From an uncultured Bacteroides sp. (lineage in GTDB: Bacteria > Bacteroidota > Bacteroidia > Bacteroidales > Bacteroidaceae), in assembly GCF_947632445.1 (NCBI RefSeq), contig NZ_CANRPM010000004.1:1-64000 (forward strand): a stretch of 64,000 bases of DNA. The letters are read 5' to 3'. The translations under genes were made by a program, and so were the position numbers. The notes under the pieces were generated by a model. The model did no database searches. It was not told where the DNA came from and saw nothing but the letters and a program-made list of their open reading frames with translations. Shown piece after piece: positions 47,725 through 56,986 of the stretch (the stretch's first letter is position 1; the number at the start of each line of letters is the position of its first letter).

Positions 47725-49568
47725 CTGCGGTTCTGCCGCTGCTTCATCAGCTCCTGCTGCTTCTGCATGGCCTCCAGTCGGGCGGCGAAGCCGGATGTCT
47801 TCATCTTCTTGGGGTCTTTCTTGTTAGCCTCCAGTCGGGCGAGGAGTTTCGCCTCGTCGGTCGTCCGGCGCAGCACGAGGGTCGTCACTACGCTGACGAG
47901 CGTGGAGATGAAGTAGTAGTAGTTCAGGCCCGACGGATAGTCGTTCAGGATGAACAGGAACATGACGGGCATCAGGTAGGACATCCACTTCATGGCGGCC
48001 ATCTGGGGGTTGGCGCCCGTGTCCTGCTGCTGCATCATGTACTTCGTGTTCAGGATGTTCGTCGCCGTCATCAGCACGCAGAACAGGCTGAGGTGGTCGC
48101 CCAGGAACGGGATGCGGAAGGGGAAGTTGACGAAGGCGTCGTAGGTCGACAGGTCGTCCGCCCAGAGGAAGCCCTGCTGGCGCAGTTCGATGGCGCTTGG
48201 GATGAACATGAAGAGGGCGATGAGCACCGGCATCTGGATGAGCATCGGCAGGCATCCGCCCATCGGGCTGACGCCGTACTGGCTGTAGAGGGTCATGATT
48301 TCCTGCTGCTTCTTCATGGCGTCTTCCTGCTTGGGGTACTTTTGGTTGATGACGTCGATTTTCGGCTTCAGCACGCGCATCCTGGCGGAGGAGAGATACG
48401 TCTTCCACGTGGCGGGGAAGACGACGGCCTTCACGATGAGCGTCAGGAAGAGCAGCACCATGCCCATGCTGAGCCCCCAGCCGGACAGCCAGTCGAAGAT
48501 GTTGATGATGAACCACCTGTTCACCCAGCGGAACAGGGGCCAGCCCAGGTAGACCAGCTTGTTCAGCTCCCATTCCGTGTCGCGGCCCTTGTCGAGGGCG
48601 GTCAGCGTCTTGTAGTGGTTGGGGCCGAAGTAGAAGTGCAGCTGCGTGGCGTCGTTTCCGGCGGGGTCGAAGCGGGTGTTCATCTCGGCGGAGTAGTCCT
48701 TGATGTAGCCGCTGCCCTGCGGTTCCGTCCGCGAGGCGAGTTTGGCCTGCGCGAAGTCGTCTTCGGCGATGAATACCGACGAGAAGAACTGGTTCTTGAA
48801 GGCAATCCAGCTGAGCGTGCCGGCGGGTTCCTTCTCGCTGCTCTTGGCGGCGGAAAGGTTGTCCGTCCCCTCGCCGCTGACCTTGTACGTCAGTTCGGCG
48901 AGGCGGTTTTCAAACGTGTATCCCTTTTCAATCTGACGGGCGCGCTGCGACCACTCGATGTCCACGTGGCTGTTTCCGGCGGCCAGCTTCCCGTCCATGC
49001 CCGTCGCCCGTATGCTGAAGTCGACGAGGTAGGAACCCCGGTGCAGGCTGTAGCAGAAGTCGATGTAGCTGTCGTCGTCGGCCGCCAGACGCATGGTGAG
49101 GGTGGAGTCCGTTCGGTCGGCCGCCTCGAAATAGTAGTTGCGCGTCTGCATGGTCTCCCTTTTGTTGTAGAACAGGAAGTTGAGGTCGACATCGTCGCTG
49201 CCGAACAGGGTGAGCGGTGTCTTCTTGTCCTGCTCCATGTAGCCTTTCAGGGTCACGGAGCACGGCGTGCCGCCTTTGGTACGGACGGCCAGCGCCATCA
49301 GGTCGTTCTGGATGGTAATCGTTTCGTCCTGCCCCTTGAATGCGCGGAAGAACAGGGCGGTAGAGTCGTCGACGGCCTCTTCCTTCTCGTTGGCGAGGGC
49401 CGCTTCCGCTTTGGCTTTCAGGTCGGCTTCGCGCTGCTGGACGAGCGCGATGGAGTCGTAGTAGTGTTGCCGGGCCTCCAGCTGCTCCTTGCTGGGTCGG
49501 CTCAGGAAACTGAAGCCGATCAGCAGAATGGCAATCAGCGCAAATCCGGTAATGGTATTTTTGTCCAT
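47721..49568 (-). CDS. yidC: Membrane protein insertase YidC
   Basis: [26 protein letters not shown]; periplasmic domain; [68 protein letters not shown]. Confidence 0.96.
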   Translation of the reverse strand: MDKNTITGFALIAILLIGFSFLSRPSKEQLEARQHYYDSIALVQQREADLKAKAEAALANEKEEAVDDSTALFFRAFKGQDETITIQNDLMALAVRTKGGTPCSVTLKGYMEQDKKTPLTLFGSDDVDLNFLFYNKRETMQTRNYYFEAADRTDSTLTMRLAADDDSYIDFCYSLHRGSYLVDFSIRATGMDGKLAAGNSHVDIEWSQRARQIEKGYTFENRLAELTYKVSGEGTDNLSAAKSSEKEPAGTLSWIAFKNQFFSSVFIAEDDFAQAKLASRTEPQGSGYIKDYSAEMNTRFDPAGNDATQLHFYFGPNHYKTLTALDKGRDTEWELNKLVYLGWPLFRWVNRWFIINIFDWLSGWGLSMGMVLLFLTLIVKAVVFPATWKTYLSSARMRVLKPKIDVINQKYPKQEDAMKKQQEIMTLYSQYGVSPMGGCLPMLIQMPVLIALFMFIPSAIELRQQGFLWADDLSTYDAFVNFPFRIPFLGDHLSLFCVLMTATNILNTKYMMQQQDTGANPQMAAMKWMSYLMPVMFLFILNDYPSGLNYYYFISTLVSVVTTLVLRRTTDEAKLLARLEANKKDPKKMKTSGFAARLEAMQKQQELMKQRQNRR

Positions 49569-49592
49569 GTGGGTCTTGAATTAAGGGTGAAA

Positions 49593-51245
49593 TCAGTTGT
49601 CGGTGAGTGAATTGTTTGCCGTTTTCTTCCGGCCGCCCCCGCCGTATTCGATGGCCGCCTTCACGAACGAGACGAACAGCGGATGCGGATGGAGCACGGT
49701 GCTGCTGTATTCCGGGTGGAACTGCGTCCCCACGTACCAGCGTAGGGTGGGTATCTCCACGATTTCCACCAGGTCCGATTCGGGGTTGATGCCGGTGCAT
49801 TTCATTCCGGCTGCCTCGTACTCGGCCTTGTACTGGTTGTTGAACTCGTAGCGGTGGCGGTGGCGCTCCTGGATGTGTGTGGTGCCGTATGCCTCGTAGG
49901 CCTTGCTATCCTTCTGCAAGATGCAGTCGTAGGCGCCGAGCCGCATCGTGCCGCCCATGTTGGTGACGGACTTCTGCTCTTCCATGATGTCGATGACGTT
50001 GTACGGCGTCTTCTCGTTCATCTCGCGCGAATTGGCGTCGGCATACCCCAATACGTTGCGGGCGAACTCGATGGCGATGCACTGCATGCCGAGGCAGATG
50101 CCGAAGGTCGGGATGTCGTGCGTGCGTGCATACTTGATGGCCACGAACTTGCCGTTGATGCCGCGCTCGCCGAAGCCGGGGCCGATGAGTACGCCCGACA
50201 TGCCTTTCAGACTTTCGGCGACGTTCCCGTCCGTCAGCCTTTCACTGTTCACGAAGTCTACGGAAACTTTGCGGTCGTTGTAGGTTCCCGCCTGCGACAG
50301 GGCCTCGCGGATGGACTTGTAGGCATCCTGCAAGTCGTATTTCCCTACCAGCGCGATGTGGATGGGGTCGGTTTTCTCCGCCTTGTGGCGACGCTCCAGG
50401 AAGCTGCGCCAGGGGCCGAGGCCCGGCGTGTCGCCCACGGGAAGCCCCATTTTCTTCAGGATGGTTTCGTCCAGCTTCTGGGCCTGCATGAGGATAGGCA
50501 CTTCGTAAATGGTCGGCGCGTCGATGCTCTGCACCACCGCGTCTTCGTCCACGTTGCAGAACAGGGCGACTTTCTTGCGGAGATTGAGGCTGAGTTCATG
50601 TTCGGTACGCAGCACCAGAATATCCGGTTGGATGCCGGCGCTTTGCAGCTCTTTCACCGAGTGCTGGGTGGGTTTTGTTTTCAGTTCGCCGGCGGCGGCC
50701 AGATAGGGGACGTAGGTCAGGTGTACGCACAGGGCGTCTTTGCCCAATTCCCATTTCAGCTGTCGGATGCTTTCCAGATAAGGCAACGACTCGATGTCGC
50801 CGACGGTCCCGCCGATTTCGGTGATGACAAAATCGAATTTGTACTTGTTGCCAAGCAGCTTCACGTTCCGTTTGATTTCGTCCGTGATGTGAGGAATGAT
50901 CTGTATCGTTTTCCCCAGGTAATCTCCGCGGCGCTCTTTGTCGATGACGCTTTTGTAGATGCGTCCCGTCGTGATATTGTTGGCTTTGGTCGTCTGGATG
51001 CCCAGGAAGCGCTCGTAATGCCCCAGGTCGAGGTCGGCTTCGTGTCCGTCTACGGTTACGTAACATTCACCGTGTTCGTATGGATTGAGCGTACCCGGAT
51101 CGATATTGATATACGGGTCAAATTTTTGGATGGTTACATTGTACCCTCTTGCCTGCAGCAGTTTCCCGATGGAAGACGAAATGATTCCTTTGCCTAAGGA
51201 AGAGGCAACACCACCGGTGACGAAAATATACTTTGTTTCTCCCAC
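49593..51245 (-). CDS. pyrG: CTP synthase
   Basis: KYIFVTGGVASSLGKGIISSSIGKLLQARGYNVTIQKFDPYINIDPGTLNPYEHGECYVTVDGHEADLDLGHYERFL; GATase motif FGICLGMQC. Confidence 0.98.
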   Translation of the reverse strand: MGETKYIFVTGGVASSLGKGIISSSIGKLLQARGYNVTIQKFDPYINIDPGTLNPYEHGECYVTVDGHEADLDLGHYERFLGIQTTKANNITTGRIYKSVIDKERRGDYLGKTIQIIPHITDEIKRNVKLLGNKYKFDFVITEIGGTVGDIESLPYLESIRQLKWELGKDALCVHLTYVPYLAAAGELKTKPTQHSVKELQSAGIQPDILVLRTEHELSLNLRKKVALFCNVDEDAVVQSIDAPTIYEVPILMQAQKLDETILKKMGLPVGDTPGLGPWRSFLERRHKAEKTDPIHIALVGKYDLQDAYKSIREALSQAGTYNDRKVSVDFVNSERLTDGNVAESLKGMSGVLIGPGFGERGINGKFVAIKYARTHDIPTFGICLGMQCIAIEFARNVLGYADANSREMNEKTPYNVIDIMEEQKSVTNMGGTMRLGAYDCILQKDSKAYEAYGTTHIQERHRHRYEFNNQYKAEYEAAGMKCTGINPESDLVEIVEIPTLRWYVGTQFHPEYSSTVLHPHPLFVSFVKAAIEYGGGGRKKTANNSLTDN

Positions 51246-51395
51246 AATTATAATAGAGTTTAATATGTTAGCTTGCTTATCCGCAGAAGGTCTTCCGGCC
51301 TTGATTACATTTTAAGCCGCAAAATTATAAAAAAAGAAGAGAAAGTAAATATTTTAAGCTAAATTTGTAGCCGTATTCATGGATTTTAGGGCTTA

Positions 51396-53105
51396 ATGGT
51401 TTATATGAGTTTTATGAAGAATAAATATTATGTATGCGTCTGGGCGATGTTGTCGGTGATGTCCGTGTCGCTTTCGGCGCAAGTCACTATGGTAGAAGAT
51501 GAATGGGCCGCCTCTTCGCGGGCAGGAAGTCTGTTCGGTCAAGACAATCTCTTGAAGCAGGACACACTGATTTCGCTGGTGCCTGTCGTCCGGTCGGACT
51601 CCTTGCGGGCCGACACCTTGCAGTCTGCTGTTTCCATGCCGGCCGATTCGCTGAGGGTAGACTCTTTGTTGTCGGCAGTCGTACAGGCCGACACCCTGCG
51701 GCAGGATACGGTAAGTCAGGAGTCGGAGTCTCTGGAAGGGGCGAAGAAGGAGCCGGAAAAGAAGGTCAGGAAGAAACGGCCGCAATTATCGGAATTTCTT
51801 TCCCGCTATTGCGTTCTCAAGCTGAAACCCGCAGAAGGTACTTCGGAGATGAAACTGGACACCGTGTCGTTCTTGTATGAAAAGAATTTGGGCGTCTTGT
51901 ATTATCTGAACGATCCGGCTACTCCTGAACGCTATATTGCCCGCGACCCCAAATACTTCCGCCTGTTCTTGCCCTTTACCTTCTATTATGCACCGATGGC
52001 GGAGATTTCCCAGTTGAAGTGGAAGCCTTCGTTATGGAGCGACTCGGTGACCGTCTCCACTCCTGAGCCGCTTTCGTTCGACCCGCTACCTTTTAGGGCC
52101 ATAGAGCAAACCAACGAGGTGGTGAACCGTACCCTGCTTGCCGTCTATCCCTACTGCTCGAAGCAGGTGGTACTGACGGAGGACGAAGTGATGTTGAAGC
52201 CCAGTTACAATGACGACATCCAGAAAGAAGATTCTTCCAAGCCGTCGGTTACGAAGCTGATAAAGAAGAGCCACATCGACATCAACGAAGAGGCGGGAGT
52301 CATCATCCACAAACCTAACTGGTGGATAACATCGGGGAACGGCTCGTTGCAGTTCTCTCAAAACAGCATCTCGAACAACTGGTACAAGGGAGGTGAAAGC
52401 TCAATCTCTGTGCTGTTCAACCTTCTGCTGAGGGCCAATTACAATGACCATGAGCGCGTAGAGTGGGAAAATCTGCTGGAAGTCAAGACCAATGTGAACT
52501 CGGCCCCTTCGGATACCTATCACGACTTTTTGATAACCAGCGACCAGCTTCGCTTGTATAGCAAAATGGGTATTAAGGCCTTTACCAGGTGGTATTATAC
52601 CATATCCACCGAATTAAAGACTCAGCTCTTCAATTCTTATGGGAGCAACAGCATGAACTTGAAAGCAGCTTTCCTGGCTCCGTTCGATTGGTCGACCGGT
52701 ATTGGTATGGACTACAAGTTGGAGAAGTCAAAGTATAGATTGTCCGTGTTCTTGGCACCTCTGACCCATACGATGCGTTACGTTGGCAATGAGAAAGTAA
52801 GCGAAACCAGTTACGGCTTGGAGGAAGGGGCTACAGTGAAGCATGATTTCGGTTCGCAGATTCAGACGAATTTTTCTTGGACTATTATTCCTTCCATCAG
52901 ACTGGCTACACGCTTGGACTACCTGACAACCTACAAATGGGTTCGCTCCGAATGGGAGACAAACATCGACTTTATCCTGACTCGTTTCTTGTCGGCAAAG
53001 CTGTATGTGCTGGCCCGTTTCGATGACAGTACGAAACCCAGGGTAGGTGACAATTATTTGCAGGCTACCGAAACGCTTGGTTTTGGTCTCAACTACTCTT
53101 GGTAA
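51396..53105 (+). CDS. DUF3078-like exported beta-rich protein
   Basis: Signal peptide; NWWITSGNGSLQFSQNSISNNWYKGGESSISVLFNLLLRANYNDHERVEWENLLEVKTN; terminal FGLNYSW. Confidence 0.8.
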   Translation: MVYMSFMKNKYYVCVWAMLSVMSVSLSAQVTMVEDEWAASSRAGSLFGQDNLLKQDTLISLVPVVRSDSLRADTLQSAVSMPADSLRVDSLLSAVVQADTLRQDTVSQESESLEGAKKEPEKKVRKKRPQLSEFLSRYCVLKLKPAEGTSEMKLDTVSFLYEKNLGVLYYLNDPATPERYIARDPKYFRLFLPFTFYYAPMAEISQLKWKPSLWSDSVTVSTPEPLSFDPLPFRAIEQTNEVVNRTLLAVYPYCSKQVVLTEDEVMLKPSYNDDIQKEDSSKPSVTKLIKKSHIDINEEAGVIIHKPNWWITSGNGSLQFSQNSISNNWYKGGESSISVLFNLLLRANYNDHERVEWENLLEVKTNVNSAPSDTYHDFLITSDQLRLYSKMGIKAFTRWYYTISTELKTQLFNSYGSNSMNLKAAFLAPFDWSTGIGMDYKLEKSKYRLSVFLAPLTHTMRYVGNEKVSETSYGLEEGATVKHDFGSQIQTNFSWTIIPSIRLATRLDYLTTYKWVRSEWETNIDFILTRFLSAKLYVLARFDDSTKPRVGDNYLQATETLGFGLNYSW

Positions 53106-53506
53106 GCAGAAAGCATTCAATGGGGGAAGCAATGTTTTGTGATGAAGAAGACGATGTTTTTCGTCTGGCAAAGCATTGCTTTTTCGGCTGTGGTTCTCGT
53201 TATCCTCTTGAAAGAGCGATTTCCTTTATCATTATACCGGGTCTTTCCTGAGCTCCGTAAAATTCCTCTTCAGTATTCTACGCTGACGTTTGCAAACGTC
53301 GTGTTCGCCAATTCATTTTTTCGGTGGGTTTTCATCTGAGGTGAATTATAGACTATTATTTGTGGAAAATTGAACAAATGTAAATGAATGTTTATATCTA
53401 TTTTTGCGGCGAAGTTTTACATTGGGTAGATTATGATGAAAGGCAAAGGATGGTTTATCCGGCTTTTTGAAAGGATTTTTATTGATTTGAGGAGATAATT
53501 TGGGGA

Positions 53507-54643
53507 ATGAAACATGTTATTGTAAAAAGAGCAGATACGAAACACCGGATGGATGATTTTGTTCGGTTGACAGATATGTTGTATGCTGATTCTCCCTATT
53601 ATGTCCCGGATTTGGAGATAGATACGCGGGATGCTTTCGACCCGGCAAAAAATATGGGGTTGGAGTATTCTGTCATTCAACCGTTTGTGGCTTACGATGA
53701 ATCGGATAAACCGGTAGGGCGTATTGCCGGAATCATTAACTCCCGTGCCAACCAAAAGTGGAAAACGAAGAATGTCAGATTTGGTTTCATCGAGTTTATT
53801 GACGACATGGATGTATCCAGGGCTTTATTGGATACGGTCGAACAGTGGGGACGCGAGCAGGGAATGACACATATACAAGGGCCGATGAGCATTTTGGATT
53901 TTGAAAAAGAAGGGATGCTTATAGAGGATTTTGACCAAATGGGCTCTATGATAACAATCTACAATCCGCCTTATTATCCCAAACATTTGGAAGCATTAGG
54001 CTACCGGAAGGCGGTGGATTGGGTACAGATACGCATTGATGTGCCTCCTGCTGTTCCCGAAAAATATGAACGTGTCGCCCGTTTGTCGAAGGAAATGTTT
54101 GGCTTGAAAGTCAAAAAACTTACGGATAAGGATATTTTCAAGCATGGATATGGGAAAAAAGTATTCGATCTGCTGAATCTTGCCTACTCACCTCTGTTTG
54201 GATATACGGAATTGACAGACAAACAGATAGATTCTTTTTTGAAACACTATATACCTTTGATGGATAAGCGTATGCTGCCTGTGATAGAAAACGAGGAAGG
54301 GCAGGTGGTAGGTATAGCGATTACAATGGGAAGTTTGTCTAATGCTTTACGGAAATCGCATGGCAGATTGTTCCCTACAGGGTGGTATCATTTGGTACGG
54401 GCTCTCAAATGGAAACATGAGGATAAGGCAGAACTTCTGCTTGTGGCCGTGCATCCCGATTATCAGGGGTTGGGAGTGAATGCCTTATTCTTTGCCGACT
54501 TAATCCCTGTATATAACAAACTTGGGTATCGTTGGGCGGAGACCGGCCCTCAGTTGGAAAGTAATGTACGTGAACTCTCTCAATGGAAGCCGCTGAATCC
54601 TTCAATAGTCAAACGCAGACGATGCTACAAGAAAGATTTATGA
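53507..54643 (+). CDS. GNAT/acyl-CoA N-acyltransferase-fold protein
   Basis: PYYVPDLEIDTRDAFDPAKN...VGRIAGIINSRANQKW; VAVHPDYQGLGVNALFFADLIPVYNKLGYRWAETGPQLESN. Confidence 0.8.
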   Translation: MKHVIVKRADTKHRMDDFVRLTDMLYADSPYYVPDLEIDTRDAFDPAKNMGLEYSVIQPFVAYDESDKPVGRIAGIINSRANQKWKTKNVRFGFIEFIDDMDVSRALLDTVEQWGREQGMTHIQGPMSILDFEKEGMLIEDFDQMGSMITIYNPPYYPKHLEALGYRKAVDWVQIRIDVPPAVPEKYERVARLSKEMFGLKVKKLTDKDIFKHGYGKKVFDLLNLAYSPLFGYTELTDKQIDSFLKHYIPLMDKRMLPVIENEEGQVVGIAITMGSLSNALRKSHGRLFPTGWYHLVRALKWKHEDKAELLLVAVHPDYQGLGVNALFFADLIPVYNKLGYRWAETGPQLESNVRELSQWKPLNPSIVKRRRCYKKDL

Positions 54644-54674
54644 AACATGAATAGCTTGGAATAAGAATTATGAT

Positions 54675-55895
54675 ATGGAAAAGAGAGTAGTTATTACAGG
54701 GATGGGCATTTGGTCCTGTATCGGTACGACATTGGATGAAGTGCGTGATTCTCTATATAATGGCAAGAGTGGCATCGTTTTCAATGCCGAACGCAAGTCT
54801 TTGGGATTTCGTTCAGCCTTGTGTACCGATGTCCCCAAACCCGATTTGAAACCATTCATTCCTCGCAACCAGCGTCAGTTTATGCCCGAAGAGGCCCAGT
54901 ATGCTTATATGGCCACGAGACAAGCGTTAGAGAATGCAAAGCTGGATGCCGACTACATGGAGCATCATGAGGTAGGCCTGATATATGGCAACGACTCTGT
55001 TGCTGAAGCCACGATGCATGCCCTCGACAAGTTTCGGGAGTTTCATGATACGGCAGCCTGCGGCAGTGGTGCCATCTTTCAGTCGATGAATTCTACGGTG
55101 ACGATGAATCTTGCCTGCTTGTTCCGCCTGAAGGGTATCAATCTGACGGCTTCTGCGGCGTGTGCATCAGGATCCCAGTCGGTAGGATTGGCTGCGTTAC
55201 TCATTCGGAATGGTTTGCAGGAATGTGTCGTATGTGGTGGTGCACAGGAAAATAATCTGTACAGTGTGGCGGCCTTCGATGGAATACAATCGTTTTCTGT
55301 CCGTGAGGACAATCCTACCTGCGCCAGCCGCCCTTTCGATCGCGATCGTGATGGACTGGTGCCCGGTGGTGGTGCGGCGACCCTCGTTTTGGAGAGTTAC
55401 GAACATGCCATGCGACGAGGTGCTCCGATATGGGGCGAAATTGTTGGCTGGGGCTTTTCCGGTAATGGCGATCACATTTCGACACCCAACATTGAAGGGC
55501 CGGTGCGCTCTTTGGAAGCTTGTTTGCGTAATGGGGGTGTGACGCCGAGAGAGATAGGTTACATCAATGCACACGCTACATCGACTCGTATTGGCGATGC
55601 CCGCGAGGCGCAGGCTATTGCCCGCGTATTCGGTGATTGGCAGGTACCTGTCACATCGAACAAAGGACAGACAGGACATGAGATGTGGATGGCTGGCGCA
55701 AGCGAACTGATTTATTCGATGCTGATGATGAAAAATGATTTTATTGCCGGAAATCTCAATTTTGAAAATCCTGATGAAGATACAGCTTGTATCCATGTTT
55801 TACCCGAACGGAAGGAAGTTCATTTTGACATGTTCCTTTCCAATTCTTTTGGCTTTGGAGGAACTAATTCGACACTTATTGTGAAAAGTATATAA
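54675..55895 (+). CDS. Beta-ketoacyl-ACP synthase (FabF/KAS type)
   Basis: VVITGMGIWSCIG, SAACASGSQSVG (Cys), INAHATST (His), NKGQTGHEMWMAGASE (His), FGFGGTN. Confidence 0.94.
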   Translation: MEKRVVITGMGIWSCIGTTLDEVRDSLYNGKSGIVFNAERKSLGFRSALCTDVPKPDLKPFIPRNQRQFMPEEAQYAYMATRQALENAKLDADYMEHHEVGLIYGNDSVAEATMHALDKFREFHDTAACGSGAIFQSMNSTVTMNLACLFRLKGINLTASAACASGSQSVGLAALLIRNGLQECVVCGGAQENNLYSVAAFDGIQSFSVREDNPTCASRPFDRDRDGLVPGGGAATLVLESYEHAMRRGAPIWGEIVGWGFSGNGDHISTPNIEGPVRSLEACLRNGGVTPREIGYINAHATSTRIGDAREAQAIARVFGDWQVPVTSNKGQTGHEMWMAGASELIYSMLMMKNDFIAGNLNFENPDEDTACIHVLPERKEVHFDMFLSNSFGFGGTNSTLIVKSI

Positions 55896-55911
55896 TGTAA
55901 TTTTTTTAATA

Positions 55912-56169
55912 TTGAATGACATGACACGTGAAGAGATTGTAAAGCAAATAAACATTCTGTTGGCAGAAGAATTTGAAGTAAAGGCTGAAACATTGTTGCC
56001 GGATGCGAATGTGAAAGAAACCCTGAATCTGGATAGTTTGAGTTTGGTAGACCTTGTAGCCCTGATGCAGCAGATGTATAAAGTGAAAATTCCCGTAACG
56101 GAGTTACGCAATATACAGACTTTCAATAATCTGTATGACTACATCGAGTCACATCTTCCGAACGAATGA
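55912..56169 (+). CDS. Acyl carrier protein
   Basis: NLDSLSLVDLVALMQQ (phosphopantetheine DSLS motif), about 85 aa. Confidence 0.93.
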   Translation: MNDMTREEIVKQINILLAEEFEVKAETLLPDANVKETLNLDSLSLVDLVALMQQMYKVKIPVTELRNIQTFNNLYDYIESHLPNE

Positions 56170-56591
56170 GCAGGCGGTGTATAGAGGAACTTATTCCGCA
56201 ACGCAGCCCCATTTTAATGGTAGATGAGTTGCTGGAAGCAGATAGCGAGAAGGCTACGACTTGTTTCACCATCCGCCCTGACAATCTGTTTATCGGTGTA
56301 GACGGATTGTTGGAAGAGACAGGTTTAATAGAACATATGGCCCAGTCAGCATCTGCACTGGCCGGTTATATGGCTGTTTTGGCTGGAGCAGAAAGACCTC
56401 CTATTGGCTACATCGGTGAGATTAAGCACTTCCATTGTTACCGTTGTCCACATATAGGGGACAAGTTATACACAACAGTCAGATTGGGTACGGAAGTGAA
56501 TGGGGTAACACTGGTAACGGGAGAAAGCCATATAGACGGTGAAGTGGTGGCAGATACGCAGATGAAAATATTTGTCCAGCCAGACAGATGA
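56166..56591 (+). CDS. 3-hydroxyacyl-ACP dehydratase-like hotdog protein
   Basis: IEELIPQRSPILMVDELLEAD...GLIEHMAQSASALAGYMA; overlaps ACP by 4 bp. Confidence 0.85.
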   Translation: MSRRCIEELIPQRSPILMVDELLEADSEKATTCFTIRPDNLFIGVDGLLEETGLIEHMAQSASALAGYMAVLAGAERPPIGYIGEIKHFHCYRCPHIGDKLYTTVRLGTEVNGVTLVTGESHIDGEVVADTQMKIFVQPDR

Positions 56592-56620
56592 ATAATATTT
56601 TTGAGTAGAGGATAAGGGAT

Positions 56621-56986
56621 ATGAAACTTGAAGGGTATTATTACAATTTAATTGACAGAAGTACAGATGCGAATGGCAGTACTTTCCGAATAGCCTTATT
56701 GCAAGAATGTGATATATATACCGGTCATTTCCCTGGTCATCCTGTTTGCCCTGGCGTATGCAATATACAGATTGTGAAAGAATGTGCCGAACGGTTAGTC
56801 GGAAAGCCACTGCGTATCGGATATATCCGTCAATGTAGGCTGATTACATTAGCTACCCCGGTTATTTGCCCTGAGTTAGTTGTAAGGATTAAGCTGGAGT
56901 CTGTGGAAGCAGGCTACAGTATTGTTGCCACGATAGCCGACGCAGAGCATATTTATATGGAATATAAAGGAAATATGATTGTATGA
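56621..56986 (+). CDS. Second FabZ-like 3-hydroxyacyl-ACP dehydratase
   Basis: DIYTGHFPGHPVCPGVCNIQIVKECAE (GHFPG...PG motif). Confidence 0.9.
   Translation: MKLEGYYYNLIDRSTDANGSTFRIALLQECDIYTGHFPGHPVCPGVCNIQIVKECAERLVGKPLRIGYIRQCRLITLATPVICPELVVRIKLESVEAGYSIVATIADAEHIYMEYKGNMIV

Noticed and set aside
45721-47916. 731-aa plus-strand ORF
   Set aside because: Spans array E and the antisense of the MATE gene; the repetitive DE/H/Q-rich translation is typical of shadow ORFs.
48093-49610. 505-aa plus-strand ORF
   Set aside because: Antisense of yidC.
49854-51197. 447-aa plus-strand ORF
   Set aside because: Antisense of pyrG.
53139-53339. 66-aa ORF after the DUF3078-like gene
   Set aside because: Short, no recognisable features beyond a hydrophobic stretch; insufficient support.
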